Source: CAJXSN01 sp947492235 (lineage in GTDB: Bacteria > Pseudomonadota > Alphaproteobacteria > Sphingomonadales > Sphingomonadaceae). From it: DNA of 64,000 nucleotides. This document shows positions 51,716 to 59,477 of this stretch, one piece after another. The notes under the pieces were generated by a model. The model was given only the letters and a program-made list of their open reading frames with translations. It did no database searches and was not told where the DNA came from. Made by a program: the position numbers and the translations under genes. The stretch lies in the NCBI RefSeq assembly GCF_042492175.1, contig NZ_CP170453.1, positions 124,001 to 188,000 on the forward strand, given 5' to 3'. Numbering within the stretch: the stretch's first letter is position 1; each line of letters begins with the position of its first letter.

Positions 51716-51753
51716 TGACATCAATGTCAGTAACGCTATTTACATTGGTGTAA
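51716..51753. promoter_or_regulatory. twin TetR operators
   Basis: TGACA-TCAA-TGTCA (51716-51729) and TTACA-TTGG-TGTAA (51740-51753) are two palindromes of equal size with centres 24 bp apart. They sit 17-54 bases before the PF10118 start. They overlap the likely promoter of both divergent genes. Confidence 0.75.
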
Positions 51754-51769
51754 GTAACACGAGGCTACC

Positions 51770-52669
51770 ATGAACGCACACAGCACCATAGCTCCCGAAG
51801 CTTCTGCAGAAACGGGCACCAAGTCGACCATGTCCGGCAGCCCCGCCGACCTCGCCATCACGGTCCGCGATGAACGTTTCAATCGCGAGAGCACTCCGTC
51901 CCGCTGGTGGGCCGGCGATGCGTTCGGCACGGCGTGGCACAATGCGCTCTCGGCTACCTTCCCGCGCGGCGAGGCGTTCTTCATCGAGGCGGTCAAAGCC
52001 CACCGTGACGGTGCGGACGAAAAGCTCTCCGCCGAAATCCGCGCCTTCGTGAAGCAGGAAATCAACCACACCCGCGAACACATCGCGTTCAACCGGCTGG
52101 CCGAGGATGCCGGTTACGACATCGCCAAGATCGACAAGCGCGTGAAAGAAATGCTGGAGCTGACCAAGGGCCGCCCCGCCATCGCCAACCTCGCCGTCAC
52201 CATGGCACTGGAACACTACACCGCGATGATGGCGCATGAATTCCTCGCCAACCCGCAGCATTTCGAAAACGCCGATCCGGAAGTGCGCGACATGTGGCGC
52301 TGGCACGCGGTCGAGGAAGTCGAGCACAAGGGCGTCGCCTACGACACCTGGCTGCACGCCACCCGCGACTGGTCAGGCTGGAAGGCGTGGAAAGTCCGCT
52401 CGCTGACCATGGTGCTGGTGACCGGCCGTTTCTTCAAGAACCGCTGGATCGACACGATCGACTTGCTGGAACAGGACGGCATCACGGGCTGGAAAGCGCG
52501 CTGGGGCCTGTTCAAATACCTCACCGTCAGCCCCGGCATCGTGCGCAAGATCCTGCCCGCATGGATCGCCTATTTCCGCCCCGGCTTCCACCCCTGGAAC
52601 CACGACGACCGCGAACTGATCGGGAAGTATGAGGGCGAGTTTGCGGACGCGTTGATGCCGGCGGAGTGA
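51770..52669 (+). CDS. PF10118-type metal-dependent hydrolase
   Basis: 299 residues. The four-helix ferritin-like diiron pattern is recognisable: KQEINHTREHIAFNR (E..H), EHYTAMMAHEFL and WRWHAVEEVEHKGVAYD (EExxH). These COG3687 proteins are annotated as predicted metal-dependent hydrolases, though the fold suggests diiron oxidation chemistry. The gene is controlled by the adjacent TetR through twin palindromes. Confidence 0.87.
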   Translation: MNAHSTIAPEASAETGTKSTMSGSPADLAITVRDERFNRESTPSRWWAGDAFGTAWHNALSATFPRGEAFFIEAVKAHRDGADEKLSAEIRAFVKQEINHTREHIAFNRLAEDAGYDIAKIDKRVKEMLELTKGRPAIANLAVTMALEHYTAMMAHEFLANPQHFENADPEVRDMWRWHAVEEVEHKGVAYDTWLHATRDWSGWKAWKVRSLTMVLVTGRFFKNRWIDTIDLLEQDGITGWKARWGLFKYLTVSPGIVRKILPAWIAYFRPGFHPWNHDDRELIGKYEGEFADALMPAE

Positions 52670-52820
52670 GTGAGGAATTGGAGTTTTGGGTCTGAAAGGG
52701 GACGGTCCATTAACGACGCTACTGCGAACGCTACGCAAACTGCTCAAATTCCTCAAGAATGGTTCGGTAGCTCTGATGCCGTCTCCAACGATCCAGAAGA
52801 ACATCTGCAGTTTTCAGGGA
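52670..52820. other. left part of AT-rich islet, no clear gene
   Basis: Base composition drops abruptly after the hydrolase stop. Open frames here (up to ~70 codons) look random and have no ribosome site. Nothing is recognised. Confidence 0.4.
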
Positions 52821-53771
52821 TCAGCTTCCTCTGGCAACAGAGATTACTCGAGACATTTCCTCACTCAGTGCTTTCGCCGGCACGATCGTGTTGACTAGCA
52901 TTTTACGAAGGGTCTCACTCCTGTCTCGCTTCAGGACTTGTGCTGCATATTTTGCAGCGAGCTTCTTCTCATCGCCACCTACCACTGGTCGGCCAATCTT
53001 CACATTCTTACCGTCTTTCTTGTAGTAAAACCAGTAATTTGACGGACGCCCCCCGTTAGGCCTTCCCCAGGTACTCCCGCCGACAACCGGCCAAGTTTGC
53101 ACCTTAAGCTTGCTGAACCGCTTTTTCATGAGCTTAGGCATTTGTTTTTCGATCTCGTGTATGTGCGCAGCAAAGTCTGTTTGAACAATTGACACAGTTT
53201 GCCAATCTCCCGCGGTGTTATGAGCCTTCGCGTATTCCAAATGTGCAGCTAATCGAAGAGTACTAGCAAGCGACGTGACACCCATCGCTGCTGCCCCAAT
53301 TTCCTTCCCAGACGCTTCCAGTTCATCGGCTTTCACTGCAATCAATGCTAGTTGATCCCCCCTAGTCTCAGGGCTTCTCGCATATGCTTCAAATGAAGAC
53401 TTCAAGCCACGCATTTGGGCAGAGGTCTGCCTTAACCAGATGTCCTCTAGCTTGAGACCAAGAGCATCAACTACGTCGATAAAGAAAGATCTAAGCAGCT
53501 CCTTTTGATCAATCTTCCCTCCAAACATGTGATGGAGAGCAGCGCTAACTCCGGCGGAGATAAGTGCATTTAGGACCGCTTTACCGATGGCCGCCCACGT
53601 AAATGGATCAGATGCGAAAACCAGCACTTTACGAGATGAGGTGGCCCATAGCGAAGCTTTGTCTTTGCTCCGAATATTCAAGTCATCTAGTGGCATTGCC
53701 GCAACAAAAACCTCTTCCGAATACTCGCTCGTATTCAAAATTTTTGCTGATCTTAGGTCCGCCACAACCAC
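52821..53771 (-). CDS. orphan protein of unknown function on an AT-rich islet
   Basis: 316 residues with GTG start (53771, or 53765 with AGGGG six bases upstream). An N-terminal segment to about residue 50 is polar. A hydrophobic hairpin follows (about 55-80: DPFTWAAIGKAVLNALISAGVSAALHH). Long amphipathic helices run from 90 to 230. The C-terminal basic, aromatic part contains WPVVGGSTWGRPNGGRPSNYWFYYKKDGKNVKIGRP. The hydrophobic hairpin within a helical bundle recalls pore-forming or membrane-inserting effectors, but this is only a shape resemblance. Codon use differs strongly from neighbours. No mobility gene or partner is adjacent. Confidence 0.65.
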   Translation of the reverse strand: MVVADLRSAKILNTSEYSEEVFVAAMPLDDLNIRSKDKASLWATSSRKVLVFASDPFTWAAIGKAVLNALISAGVSAALHHMFGGKIDQKELLRSFFIDVVDALGLKLEDIWLRQTSAQMRGLKSSFEAYARSPETRGDQLALIAVKADELEASGKEIGAAAMGVTSLASTLRLAAHLEYAKAHNTAGDWQTVSIVQTDFAAHIHEIEKQMPKLMKKRFSKLKVQTWPVVGGSTWGRPNGGRPSNYWFYYKKDGKNVKIGRPVVGGDEKKLAAKYAAQVLKRDRSETLRKMLVNTIVPAKALSEEMSRVISVARGS

Positions 53772-54176
53772 CCCTACCTATTGAAGAAAATACTCCCAAC
53801 GAAGTTACAGCTTGAAACATTTTTAGCAACAAAGAAAAGCGTTTGCCCCCCTTTTTTACGGAAAGCTCCTTGCCGTTCGTTGAATCTAGAAGAACGAAAA
53901 TTTCTTTTTATCTAGCAGTGCCTTATCCGAGAAAACTCATTTAAAGGAAGCGGTATAAGTAGCATGATCCTACTTTTCATTCCACTCGGAGGTCGCTGGA
54001 CAATGATCTGTACTGGCTCTCGCAACATTCTGCTTACGAAAATATTGAAGGAAGCAGCCCTCAGTTTGACAAACGTCAGCGAACATTCGTTTGATAAAGT
54101 ACCGCGGTTCATTGGATACAAGATCTCGAGAAAGCATCCTATATTGGGCTACGCCATTCCGCTACACCCCCCCCCC
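53772..54176. other. AT-rich intergenic stretch, right part of islet
   Basis: 405 bases without a recognisable gene. It is AT-rich compared with the flanks and ends in a run of ten C (54167-54176) directly after the acetyltransferase stop. Short frames (up to ~70 codons) on both strands show no family resemblance. Confidence 0.5.
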
Positions 54177-54719
54177 TCAAGCCGCCCTTCGCGCCGCCTC
54201 AGCCTCGGCCTCCGCATCCTCCAAATCAAGCACAAATTCCGCTGTGGGCGCAGCCTCACCCCGTCCGCAGCTGTGGCGGTCGACTACGCGGCCGGTGCGC
54301 TGGAAACCCAGCTTATCCAGCACGCGTCCGGAGGCGGGGTTGTCGAGATAGTGGCTGGCAACGATGCGCCGATGGCCCAGCGTGCTGGCGATCTGCAACA
54401 CGGCCCGCCCCGCTTCGGTGGCGTAGCCCTGCCCCCAATGCTGGCGCGCGATCCAGTAGCCCATCTCGGTATCGTCCTCATGCGGGTCTATCCCGATGCA
54501 GCCCACCAGTGCGCCGCTGTCCGCCCGCGTAATCAGGAAGCGCGGATACAGGTCCGCAATCGGCAGAGACACGAAATCGCGCGCATCATCGGCGGAATAG
54601 GGCCACGGGGCGCGGGCCAGATTTCTGACCACGCCCTCATCGGCGATCCCGCCCAGCACGTTTTCCCAATCCTCTGCCCAAGGGGGCCGGAGCAGCAGTC
54701 TTTCGCTGCGATGGAACAT
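54177..54719 (-). CDS. GNAT family N-acetyltransferase (RimJ/RimL-like)
   Basis: 180 residues. The start at 54719 is preferred because AGGAG lies about seven bases upstream. SERLLLRPPWAEDWENVLGGIADEGVV opens the fold. MGYWIARQHWGQGYATEAGRAVLQIA holds the Q-x-x-G-x-G/A acetyl-CoA loop, followed by IVASHYLDNPASGRVLDKLGFQ. It acetylates an amine on a protein or small molecule. The C-terminus is Ala/Glu-rich. Confidence 0.9.
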   Translation of the reverse strand: MFHRSERLLLRPPWAEDWENVLGGIADEGVVRNLARAPWPYSADDARDFVSLPIADLYPRFLITRADSGALVGCIGIDPHEDDTEMGYWIARQHWGQGYATEAGRAVLQIASTLGHRRIVASHYLDNPASGRVLDKLGFQRTGRVVDRHSCGRGEAAPTAEFVLDLEDAEAEAEAARRAA

Positions 54720-54832
54720 TGCATCTCTCCTCATCGCCACGCCCCCAATGGATGAATGCCCCGATAGGCACTCTGCGTGACATTCCCGTTTCAGCGAACC
54801 GAAATTCGCCAATGTGAGAGGGAGAAACGACA

Positions 54833-54881
54833 AGAGGGAGACGGGCCCCCTGGTATTCCCAGGAAAGCCCCATCTCCCTCT
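54833..54881 (-). terminator. long bulged stem-loop downstream of rpmA
   Basis: AGAGGGAGA (54833-54841) pairs with TCTCCCTCT (54873-54881), with GGGC/GCCC and CCTGG/CCAGG stems inside. A second copy of AGAGGGAGA at 54817-54825 could pair instead with the same partner. A nearer hairpin (GGGACCGTCC/GGACGGTTCCC, 54907-54931) also lies after rpmA. Neither has a classic T-run. Confidence 0.5.
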
Positions 54882-54947
54882 AGTGGTGCCGGTGGTGAAC
54901 CCGGCTGGGACCGTCCTGGTGGACGGTTCCCTTATCGAACCGTCCGG

Positions 54948-55217
54948 TTATTCAGCTGCCTCGGCAATCGCATCGACCGATACGAATTTGCGGCCTAGGC
55001 GTCCGGTGTGGAAACGGACGACGCCGTCTTCCAGAGCGAACAGGGTGTGATCCTTGCCCATGCCGACATTGTTGGCCGGGTAGAATTTGGTGCCGCGTTG
55101 GCGAACGATAATGTTGCCCGCGACAACGCCTTCGCTGCCGAATTTCTTGACGCCAAGACGGCGGCCTGCGGAGTCGCGACCGTTGCGGGATGAACCGCCT
55201 GCTTTTTTATGTGCCAT
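54948..55217 (-). CDS. rpmA: 50S ribosomal protein L27
   Basis: 89 residues, MAHKKAGGSSRNGRDSAGRRLGVKKFG, invariant L27 start without an N-terminal propeptide. It sits near the peptidyl-transferase centre. It follows rplU by 12 bases in the usual order. Confidence 0.98.
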   Translation of the reverse strand: MAHKKAGGSSRNGRDSAGRRLGVKKFGSEGVVAGNIIVRQRGTKFYPANNVGMGKDHTLFALEDGVVRFHTGRLGRKFVSVDAIAEAAE

Positions 55218-55229
55218 CGATCGGTCTCC

Positions 55230-55736
55230 TTACTTCTTGTCAGCAGCTTTGGGGGCTGCCTTCTTCGCTGCAGGCTTCTTGGCAGGAGCCTTCTTTGCCG
55301 CAGCTTCGGTTTTCGGTGCCGCTTTCTTGGCAGCAGGCTTCTTGGCCGGAGCTTTGGTTGCCGCCGCCTTCTTCTCTTCAGCCGGAGCGTCGGTCTTGGC
55401 AGCAGCCTTCTTCGGCGCGGCCTTAGCCTTCGCCTTGCCTTCGCCAACATCGGTGATGCGCAGCAGCGTCATCATCTGGCGGTGGCCGGCCTTGCGGCGA
55501 TAGTTGTGGCGGCGACGCTTCTTGAAAACGATCACCTTCTCGCTCTTCGCCTGGGCGATGATTTCGGCAGACACCGTCACCTTGGCAGCGTCGGCAATCG
55601 AATCGCCTTCACCGGCCAGCAAAACGTCACCCAGCGTGACCGTGTCACCGGCTTCTCCGGCGAGCTTCTCGACGGCAATTTTATCTCCGGCGGCAACGCG
55701 GTACTGCTTGCCGCCTGTGCGCACGATAGCGAACAT
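55230..55736 (-). CDS. rplU: 50S ribosomal protein L21 with Lys/Ala/Pro-rich tail
   Basis: 168 residues. The first ~100 are normal L21 (MFAIVRTGGKQYRVAAGD, KKRRRHNYRRKAGHRQMMTLLRI). The last ~66 are a low-complexity extension of repeated AAAKKAPAKKPAAKKAAP units, like histone H1 or AlgP tails. Standard L21 is about 103 residues. The tail could extend from the ribosome surface or bind nucleic acid; this is inference. Confidence 0.97.
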   Translation of the reverse strand: MFAIVRTGGKQYRVAAGDKIAVEKLAGEAGDTVTLGDVLLAGEGDSIADAAKVTVSAEIIAQAKSEKVIVFKKRRRHNYRRKAGHRQMMTLLRITDVGEGKAKAKAAPKKAAAKTDAPAEEKKAAATKAPAKKPAAKKAAPKTEAAAKKAPAKKPAAKKAAPKAADKK

Positions 55737-55839
55737 GGCTTATATACTTCCGTTTTAGTGCTGTGCCGCACCCTTATGAATGCGACGCGCCGGACGGTCC
55801 GCCATACAGCGGAGCCCGGAAAGACGAGTGCCGTTAAGG

Positions 55840-55860
55840 TAAGCGCGCCGCCAAGTCAAC
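55840..55860 (-). promoter_or_regulatory. possible rplU promoter
   Basis: On the minus strand TTGACT (55854-55859) could be a -35 box about 120 bases before rplU. The -10 (around TTAACG, 16 bases on) is weak. Confidence 0.3.
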
Positions 55861-56006
55861 GCTTGAGGCTGCGGAAAGTGGTGTTTCGCCGCAGACAATT
55901 TGCGCCTGCTCGCCGGATAGGAAGCGGGTCGCACCAAGGGAATCGCCTACCGGTTGGCTGCGCTCAAAGGGTGGCATCGTCCTGCGCGCGTGATATGCAC
56001 TGGTCC

Positions 56007-56543
56007 ATGGCCGACACCACCCCTTCTCGCAAGCCGATCCGCGCGCTCGCTTCACTAGCGTTGATCTTCGCTTTGCCCGCCTGTGCGGCAGCGAGCGGCG
56101 ACTACCCCTCGCTGGCCGTGCGCGATGCAGAGCGGCCGCGTGGGACGATTGGGGCGCCGGAAGCCCCTGCCCCAGCCATCCCCGTTCCCCCGCGCATCAC
56201 CAGCGCGGACGTTTTGGAGCGGGCTGCTAGCTTGCGCAGCAACGCGGTGGCCGCGCATCAGCGATTCTTGGCCGCAGCCCCCGCTGCCCGCCGCGCCGTG
56301 TCTGCCGGGGCCGGCGCTGCTCCTGCCAGCGATGCCTGGGCGCGCGCGCAAGTTGCCCTCGCGGATCTGGAAACGCACCGTTCGCTTACCGCAGTTCCGC
56401 TGGCCGATCTTGACGCCTTGCTAGTCGATCAGGCAGCCAGGCTCGATCCGGTTGCGGAGGTCGCCCGTGCCCGTAACGATGTGCTTGCGCTGGTGGCAGA
56501 GGAAGACCGCACGCTGGCGCAATTGCGCAGCCGGATTCGCTGA
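56007..56543 (+). CDS. exported or lipoprotein-like helical protein, unknown
   Basis: 178 residues from ATG 56007 (an ATG at 55995 is also possible). The signal-like start ALASLALIFALPACAAASG contains a lipobox-like LPAC. The rest is Ala-rich and helical (ADVLERAASLRSNAVAAHQRFLAAAPAARRAV), with no known domain. Its TGA shares one base with the Fnr-type regulator's ATG, so the two are co-translated. Confidence 0.6.
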   Translation: MADTTPSRKPIRALASLALIFALPACAAASGDYPSLAVRDAERPRGTIGAPEAPAPAIPVPPRITSADVLERAASLRSNAVAAHQRFLAAAPAARRAVSAGAGAAPASDAWARAQVALADLETHRSLTAVPLADLDALLVDQAARLDPVAEVARARNDVLALVAEEDRTLAQLRSRIR

Positions 56544-57235
56544 TGGGCTTGGAATGCGCCACCTGCCCGGTGCGCGATCAGGCGGCCTGTGCAGTGCTGA
56601 GCGAGCAGGAACGGGCCGATCTCGCCACCGCTGGCCGCACCCGCACGCTGTCACGCGGCGAAGTTCTGTTTGCCGCTGGCGATGATGCCGATGCCTGTGC
56701 CACATTGCTGACCGGCGCGCTCAAAGTGTCGAGCACCGATATCACAGGCGAAGAACGCATTCTCGCGCTAATTCATCCGGCAGGGTTTGTCGGCGAGATG
56801 TTTCGCCCCTTCGCCGATCACGATGTCACTGCATTGACCGATTGCCGCCTGTGCATATTTTCGCGCAGCGCGATGGAGGCGGCGCTTGACCAGCACCCCG
56901 CCCTCGCCCGCGCCTTGCTCCGGCGTTCACAGGATGAACTCCATTCGGCCCGCGCGCTGCTGGAACTGACCGGCAAGCAGGACGCCGAGACGCGCATTGC
57001 GGGCCTGCTGCTTTCCCTCGCCCAAGCCGCCAGCCACTCGCCCTGCCATCCGGCGCAGGCGTTTGATCTGCCGCTGACACGCGGCGAGATGGCCCAGATG
57101 CTGGGGCTGACCATCGAAACCGTCAGCCGCCGCCTCACCCGGTTGGAGAAAGACGGCGTGATCACCAAAAACGGCAAACGCGGGATCGAACTGGTCGACC
57201 CCGCGCGCCTCTCCTCCCTTGCGGGAAGCCTTTGA
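56543..57235 (+). CDS. Fnr-type Crp family regulator
   Basis: 230 residues. N-terminal cysteines Cys5, Cys8 and Cys16 (C-x2-C-x7-C) plus Cys101 fit the FNR [4Fe-4S] oxygen sensor. The cyclic-nucleotide-like barrel covers about 20-110. The helix-turn-helix LTRGEMAQMLGLTIETVSRRLTRLEKDGVI has the ETVSR recognition helix that reads TTGAT half-sites. It likely activates genes when oxygen falls. An FNR box lies 493 bases downstream of this gene, upstream of the convergent membrane-protein gene. Confidence 0.9.
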   Translation: MGLECATCPVRDQAACAVLSEQERADLATAGRTRTLSRGEVLFAAGDDADACATLLTGALKVSSTDITGEERILALIHPAGFVGEMFRPFADHDVTALTDCRLCIFSRSAMEAALDQHPALARALLRRSQDELHSARALLELTGKQDAETRIAGLLLSLAQAASHSPCHPAQAFDLPLTRGEMAQMLGLTIETVSRRLTRLEKDGVITKNGKRGIELVDPARLSSLAGSL

Positions 57236-57244
57236 TCTAGGCCA

Positions 57245-57670
57245 TCAGGCGACCACCGCCGCGATGGTGATGCAGATCAGGCCCCAGGCAACGATCAGCA
57301 CCGGAAGAATCATCATCTGGATCGCCGCGTCTTTCGGGGAGAGCAGGCCGGTGTGGGTCATGATGCCCCGGCGTTTGAACGCGCCCCAGCTCATCGGTTT
57401 GTCGGACGCCTTGGGCTTCACCCGCGTAAATAACGCGGGGATGGCGAAGAACATCCCAATAAAGACCACGAAAATCGCCATCGGAACGATCAGGCCGGGT
57501 GAACTCATTCCAGCGGCCAAAATCGCGAGGAATGCCAGGAAGCAGCCCGCGCTTGCCACATAGAGGCCGGTGGGCAGCTCGAATGTGTGGTCCGGCTGGT
57601 GCGCAATCGGCAGCACATCATGGACGATGGCATTGGCGGAAAGGACGTCGCGGGAAAGCAGATCGGACAT
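57245..57670 (-). CDS. membrane protein under probable Fnr control
   Basis: 141 residues with three or four helices. ELPTGLYVASAGCFLAFLAILAAGMSSPGLIVPMAIFVVFIGMFFAIPALF is the first pair; AAIQMMILPVLIVAWGLICITIAAVVA the last. Function not recognised. The FNR box at 57728-57741 lies 58 bases upstream, so expression probably rises at low oxygen. Its stop faces the Fnr gene, ten bases away. Confidence 0.7.
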   Translation of the reverse strand: MSDLLSRDVLSANAIVHDVLPIAHQPDHTFELPTGLYVASAGCFLAFLAILAAGMSSPGLIVPMAIFVVFIGMFFAIPALFTRVKPKASDKPMSWGAFKRRGIMTHTGLLSPKDAAIQMMILPVLIVAWGLICITIAAVVA

Positions 57671-57727
57671 TGGATGTTCCTCCTCAGGTGTTGAGGAGGG
57701 TTATGACCGGCCCCGGCCCTTCGCGCT

Positions 57728-57741
57728 TTGACGCAGATCAA
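57728..57741 (-). promoter_or_regulatory. FNR/FixK-type box
   Basis: Read on the minus strand this is TTGATCTGCGTCAA. It matches the known TTGAT-N4-ATCAA/GTCAA site for Fnr-type regulators at all but one position. It is placed upstream of the 57245 gene and seven bases from the moaE stop. Confidence 0.82.
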
Positions 57742-57747
57742 ACTGGC

Positions 57748-58239
57748 TCAGGAATTGTCTTTTTCCCACCGGGCGCGGTCCGAATAATCGGCGTCGCGCG
57801 GGGCAATCCAGTGCCACGCCCCGTCAGCATCGGTGCCCCGCCGCTCGCGCTTCCAGAACCACGCCGCGCTTTTCAGGTGGTCCATCACAAAGTCCGTCGC
57901 TTCGAAAGCCGCCCTGCGGTGGCGCGCCGCAGCGGCGACCAGCACGATGGACTGACCCGGTGTCAGCATCCCGACGCGGTGCCATGCCAGCATCCCGTCA
58001 AGGCTCCAGCGCTCCATCGCCTGCGCAGCGATCTCCTTCATCCCCGGCAGCGTGAGCGGGGCGTAATGGGTGAGTTCCAGCGCCTTCACCTCGCCATCGG
58101 GGCGCACCTTGCCGACGAAACTGGTGATACCGCCAGAGCTGGCATGCGCGGCATTGAAGGCCGCCAGCGCCTCACCAACGGAGAAGCCGCTTTCCAGCAC
58201 GCGCACATCGACCGGCGCATTGACCGCGATTCTAGCCAC
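57748..58239 (-). CDS. moaE: molybdopterin synthase catalytic subunit
   Basis: 163 residues. SSGGITSFVGKVRPDG, LTHYAPLTLPGMKEI, HRVGMLTPGQSIVLVAAAARHRRAAFEATDFVMDHLKSAAWFWKRE match MoaE, with the active-site Lys in HLKSAAWFWKRE. It inserts sulfur from MoaD thiocarboxylate into precursor Z. It overlaps moaD by eight bases. Confidence 0.95.
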   Translation of the reverse strand: MARIAVNAPVDVRVLESGFSVGEALAAFNAAHASSGGITSFVGKVRPDGEVKALELTHYAPLTLPGMKEIAAQAMERWSLDGMLAWHRVGMLTPGQSIVLVAAAARHRRAAFEATDFVMDHLKSAAWFWKRERRGTDADGAWHWIAPRDADYSDRARWEKDNS

Positions 58240-58474
58240 CGCTCACCGGCGGGAGCAGCGCCACCTCGTCGCCATCCTTCGCTTGCAGCGTGGTCTTTTC
58301 GGGCAGCACCTTGCCCCCGCATGCGACATTGACCCGCGCTTCCAGCAATTGCCCGGCGACATTGTCGGAGACTTGGGAGAGCAGGCCGGGCCAGTCGAGC
58401 GGCGCATCGAACTCCCGCTCGGCAGCGCCTTCCAGATCGGCCAGCGGGCCGAGGAACAGGACCCGGACGCCCAT
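58232..58474 (-). CDS. moaD: molybdopterin synthase sulfur carrier
   Basis: 80 residues, beta-grasp fold ending LLPPVSGG; the C-terminal Gly-Gly is adenylated and thiocarboxylated. It pairs with MoaE. Its ATG shares one base with the moaA stop. Confidence 0.94.
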   Translation of the reverse strand: MGVRVLFLGPLADLEGAAEREFDAPLDWPGLLSQVSDNVAGQLLEARVNVACGGKVLPEKTTLQAKDGDEVALLPPVSGG

Positions 58475-59472
58475 CAGCCGCCGGTCATCGACATATGCCG
58501 TTCGACCGCAGGCGCTTCGCCCGCGCCGATGCGAAAATTGTGCCGCTCCGGTTTGATCGACATCGCCTGATCGAGGGCGGCCTCGAGCCGGGCCTCGGGC
58601 GAATCGGAACGCAGAGCGGCACGCAAATCAACCCGCTCCCCTCCGCCAAGGCAGGGGTAGAGCTGGCCGGTGGTCGTGACCCGGATCCGGTTGCATCCGG
58701 CGCAGAAATTCTCGGTCATCGGGGTGATCAGCCCCAGCAATCCGCCGGTTTCGCGAACTTTGAAATAGCGCGAGGGGCCGCCCGTGCGGTGCTCCGACGT
58801 CTCCAGCGTCCAGCGCGCTTCCAGTTCCTTGCGCACTTTGGACAGCGGCAGGAAACGGTCGGTCCGGTCCTCGTCCACCACGCCCAGCGGCATCGTCTCG
58901 ATCAGGGTAATGTCGTGCCCTTCGCCATGCGCCCACTCGATCAGCGCGGGGATGGTGTGCTCGTTCACGCCCTTGAGCGCGACGGTGTTGATCTTGATCT
59001 TCAGCCCCGCCGCCTTCGCCGCAGCGATCCCGCCCAGCACCTGTGGCAGCGCATCGCGGCGGGCGAGCCCGGCAAAAACGTCGCGGTCCAGCGTATCGAG
59101 CGAGACATTGATCCGCCGCACGCCCGCATCGGCCAGCGCCACCGCGTGCTGCGCCAGCTGGGTGCCATTGGTGGTCAGCGTCAGCTCGTCCAGCTCCGAC
59201 CCCACATGGCGGCCAATCGCACGCACCAGATCGACGGCATCCTTGCGCACCAGCGGCTCCCCGCCGGTCAGCCGGATCTTGCGGATGCCGCGATCCATAA
59301 ATCCCCGCGCGAGGGCGTAGAGCTCTTCGAGGTCCAGCACTTCCTTCTTAGGCAGGAAAGTCATGCGTTCGGGCATGCAATAGGTGCAGCGCAGATCGCA
59401 GCGATCCGTGATCGAGAGGCGCAGATACGTAATCTGCCGCCCGAAAGTATCGACCAGACCCTTGCTGCTCAC
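58474..59472 (-). CDS. moaA: GTP 3',8-cyclase
   Basis: 332 residues. The radical-SAM motif TDRCDLRCTYCMPE (C-x3-C-x2-C) is at about 22-32. The second iron-sulfur cluster is in FCAGCNRIRVTTTGQLYPCL (C-x2-C-x13-C). The C-terminal MTGG supplies the needed GG. It makes 3',8-cyclo-GTP, the first step of molybdenum cofactor synthesis. Confidence 0.97.
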   Translation of the reverse strand: MSSKGLVDTFGRQITYLRLSITDRCDLRCTYCMPERMTFLPKKEVLDLEELYALARGFMDRGIRKIRLTGGEPLVRKDAVDLVRAIGRHVGSELDELTLTTNGTQLAQHAVALADAGVRRINVSLDTLDRDVFAGLARRDALPQVLGGIAAAKAAGLKIKINTVALKGVNEHTIPALIEWAHGEGHDITLIETMPLGVVDEDRTDRFLPLSKVRKELEARWTLETSEHRTGGPSRYFKVRETGGLLGLITPMTENFCAGCNRIRVTTTGQLYPCLGGGERVDLRAALRSDSPEARLEAALDQAMSIKPERHNFRIGAGEAPAVERHMSMTGG

Positions 59473-59477
59473 AAACC

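Noticed and set aside
52670..52898. Short plus-strand frames (70-74 codons) in the AT-rich islet
   Set aside because: Two overlapping frames give unrelated random-looking peptides, no Shine-Dalgarno, and they overlap the 3' end of the 316-residue gene.
53912..54121. 69-codon minus-strand frame in the AT-rich islet
   Set aside because: AT-rich DNA without a ribosome site. The peptide shows no domain and the opposite strand is equally open.
55209..56543. 444-codon plus-strand frame running across rplU and into the 56007 gene
   Set aside because: The first 266 codons are antisense to rplU and rpmA and read as low-complexity shadow. Only the part from 56007 has a signal-like start and protein-like composition.
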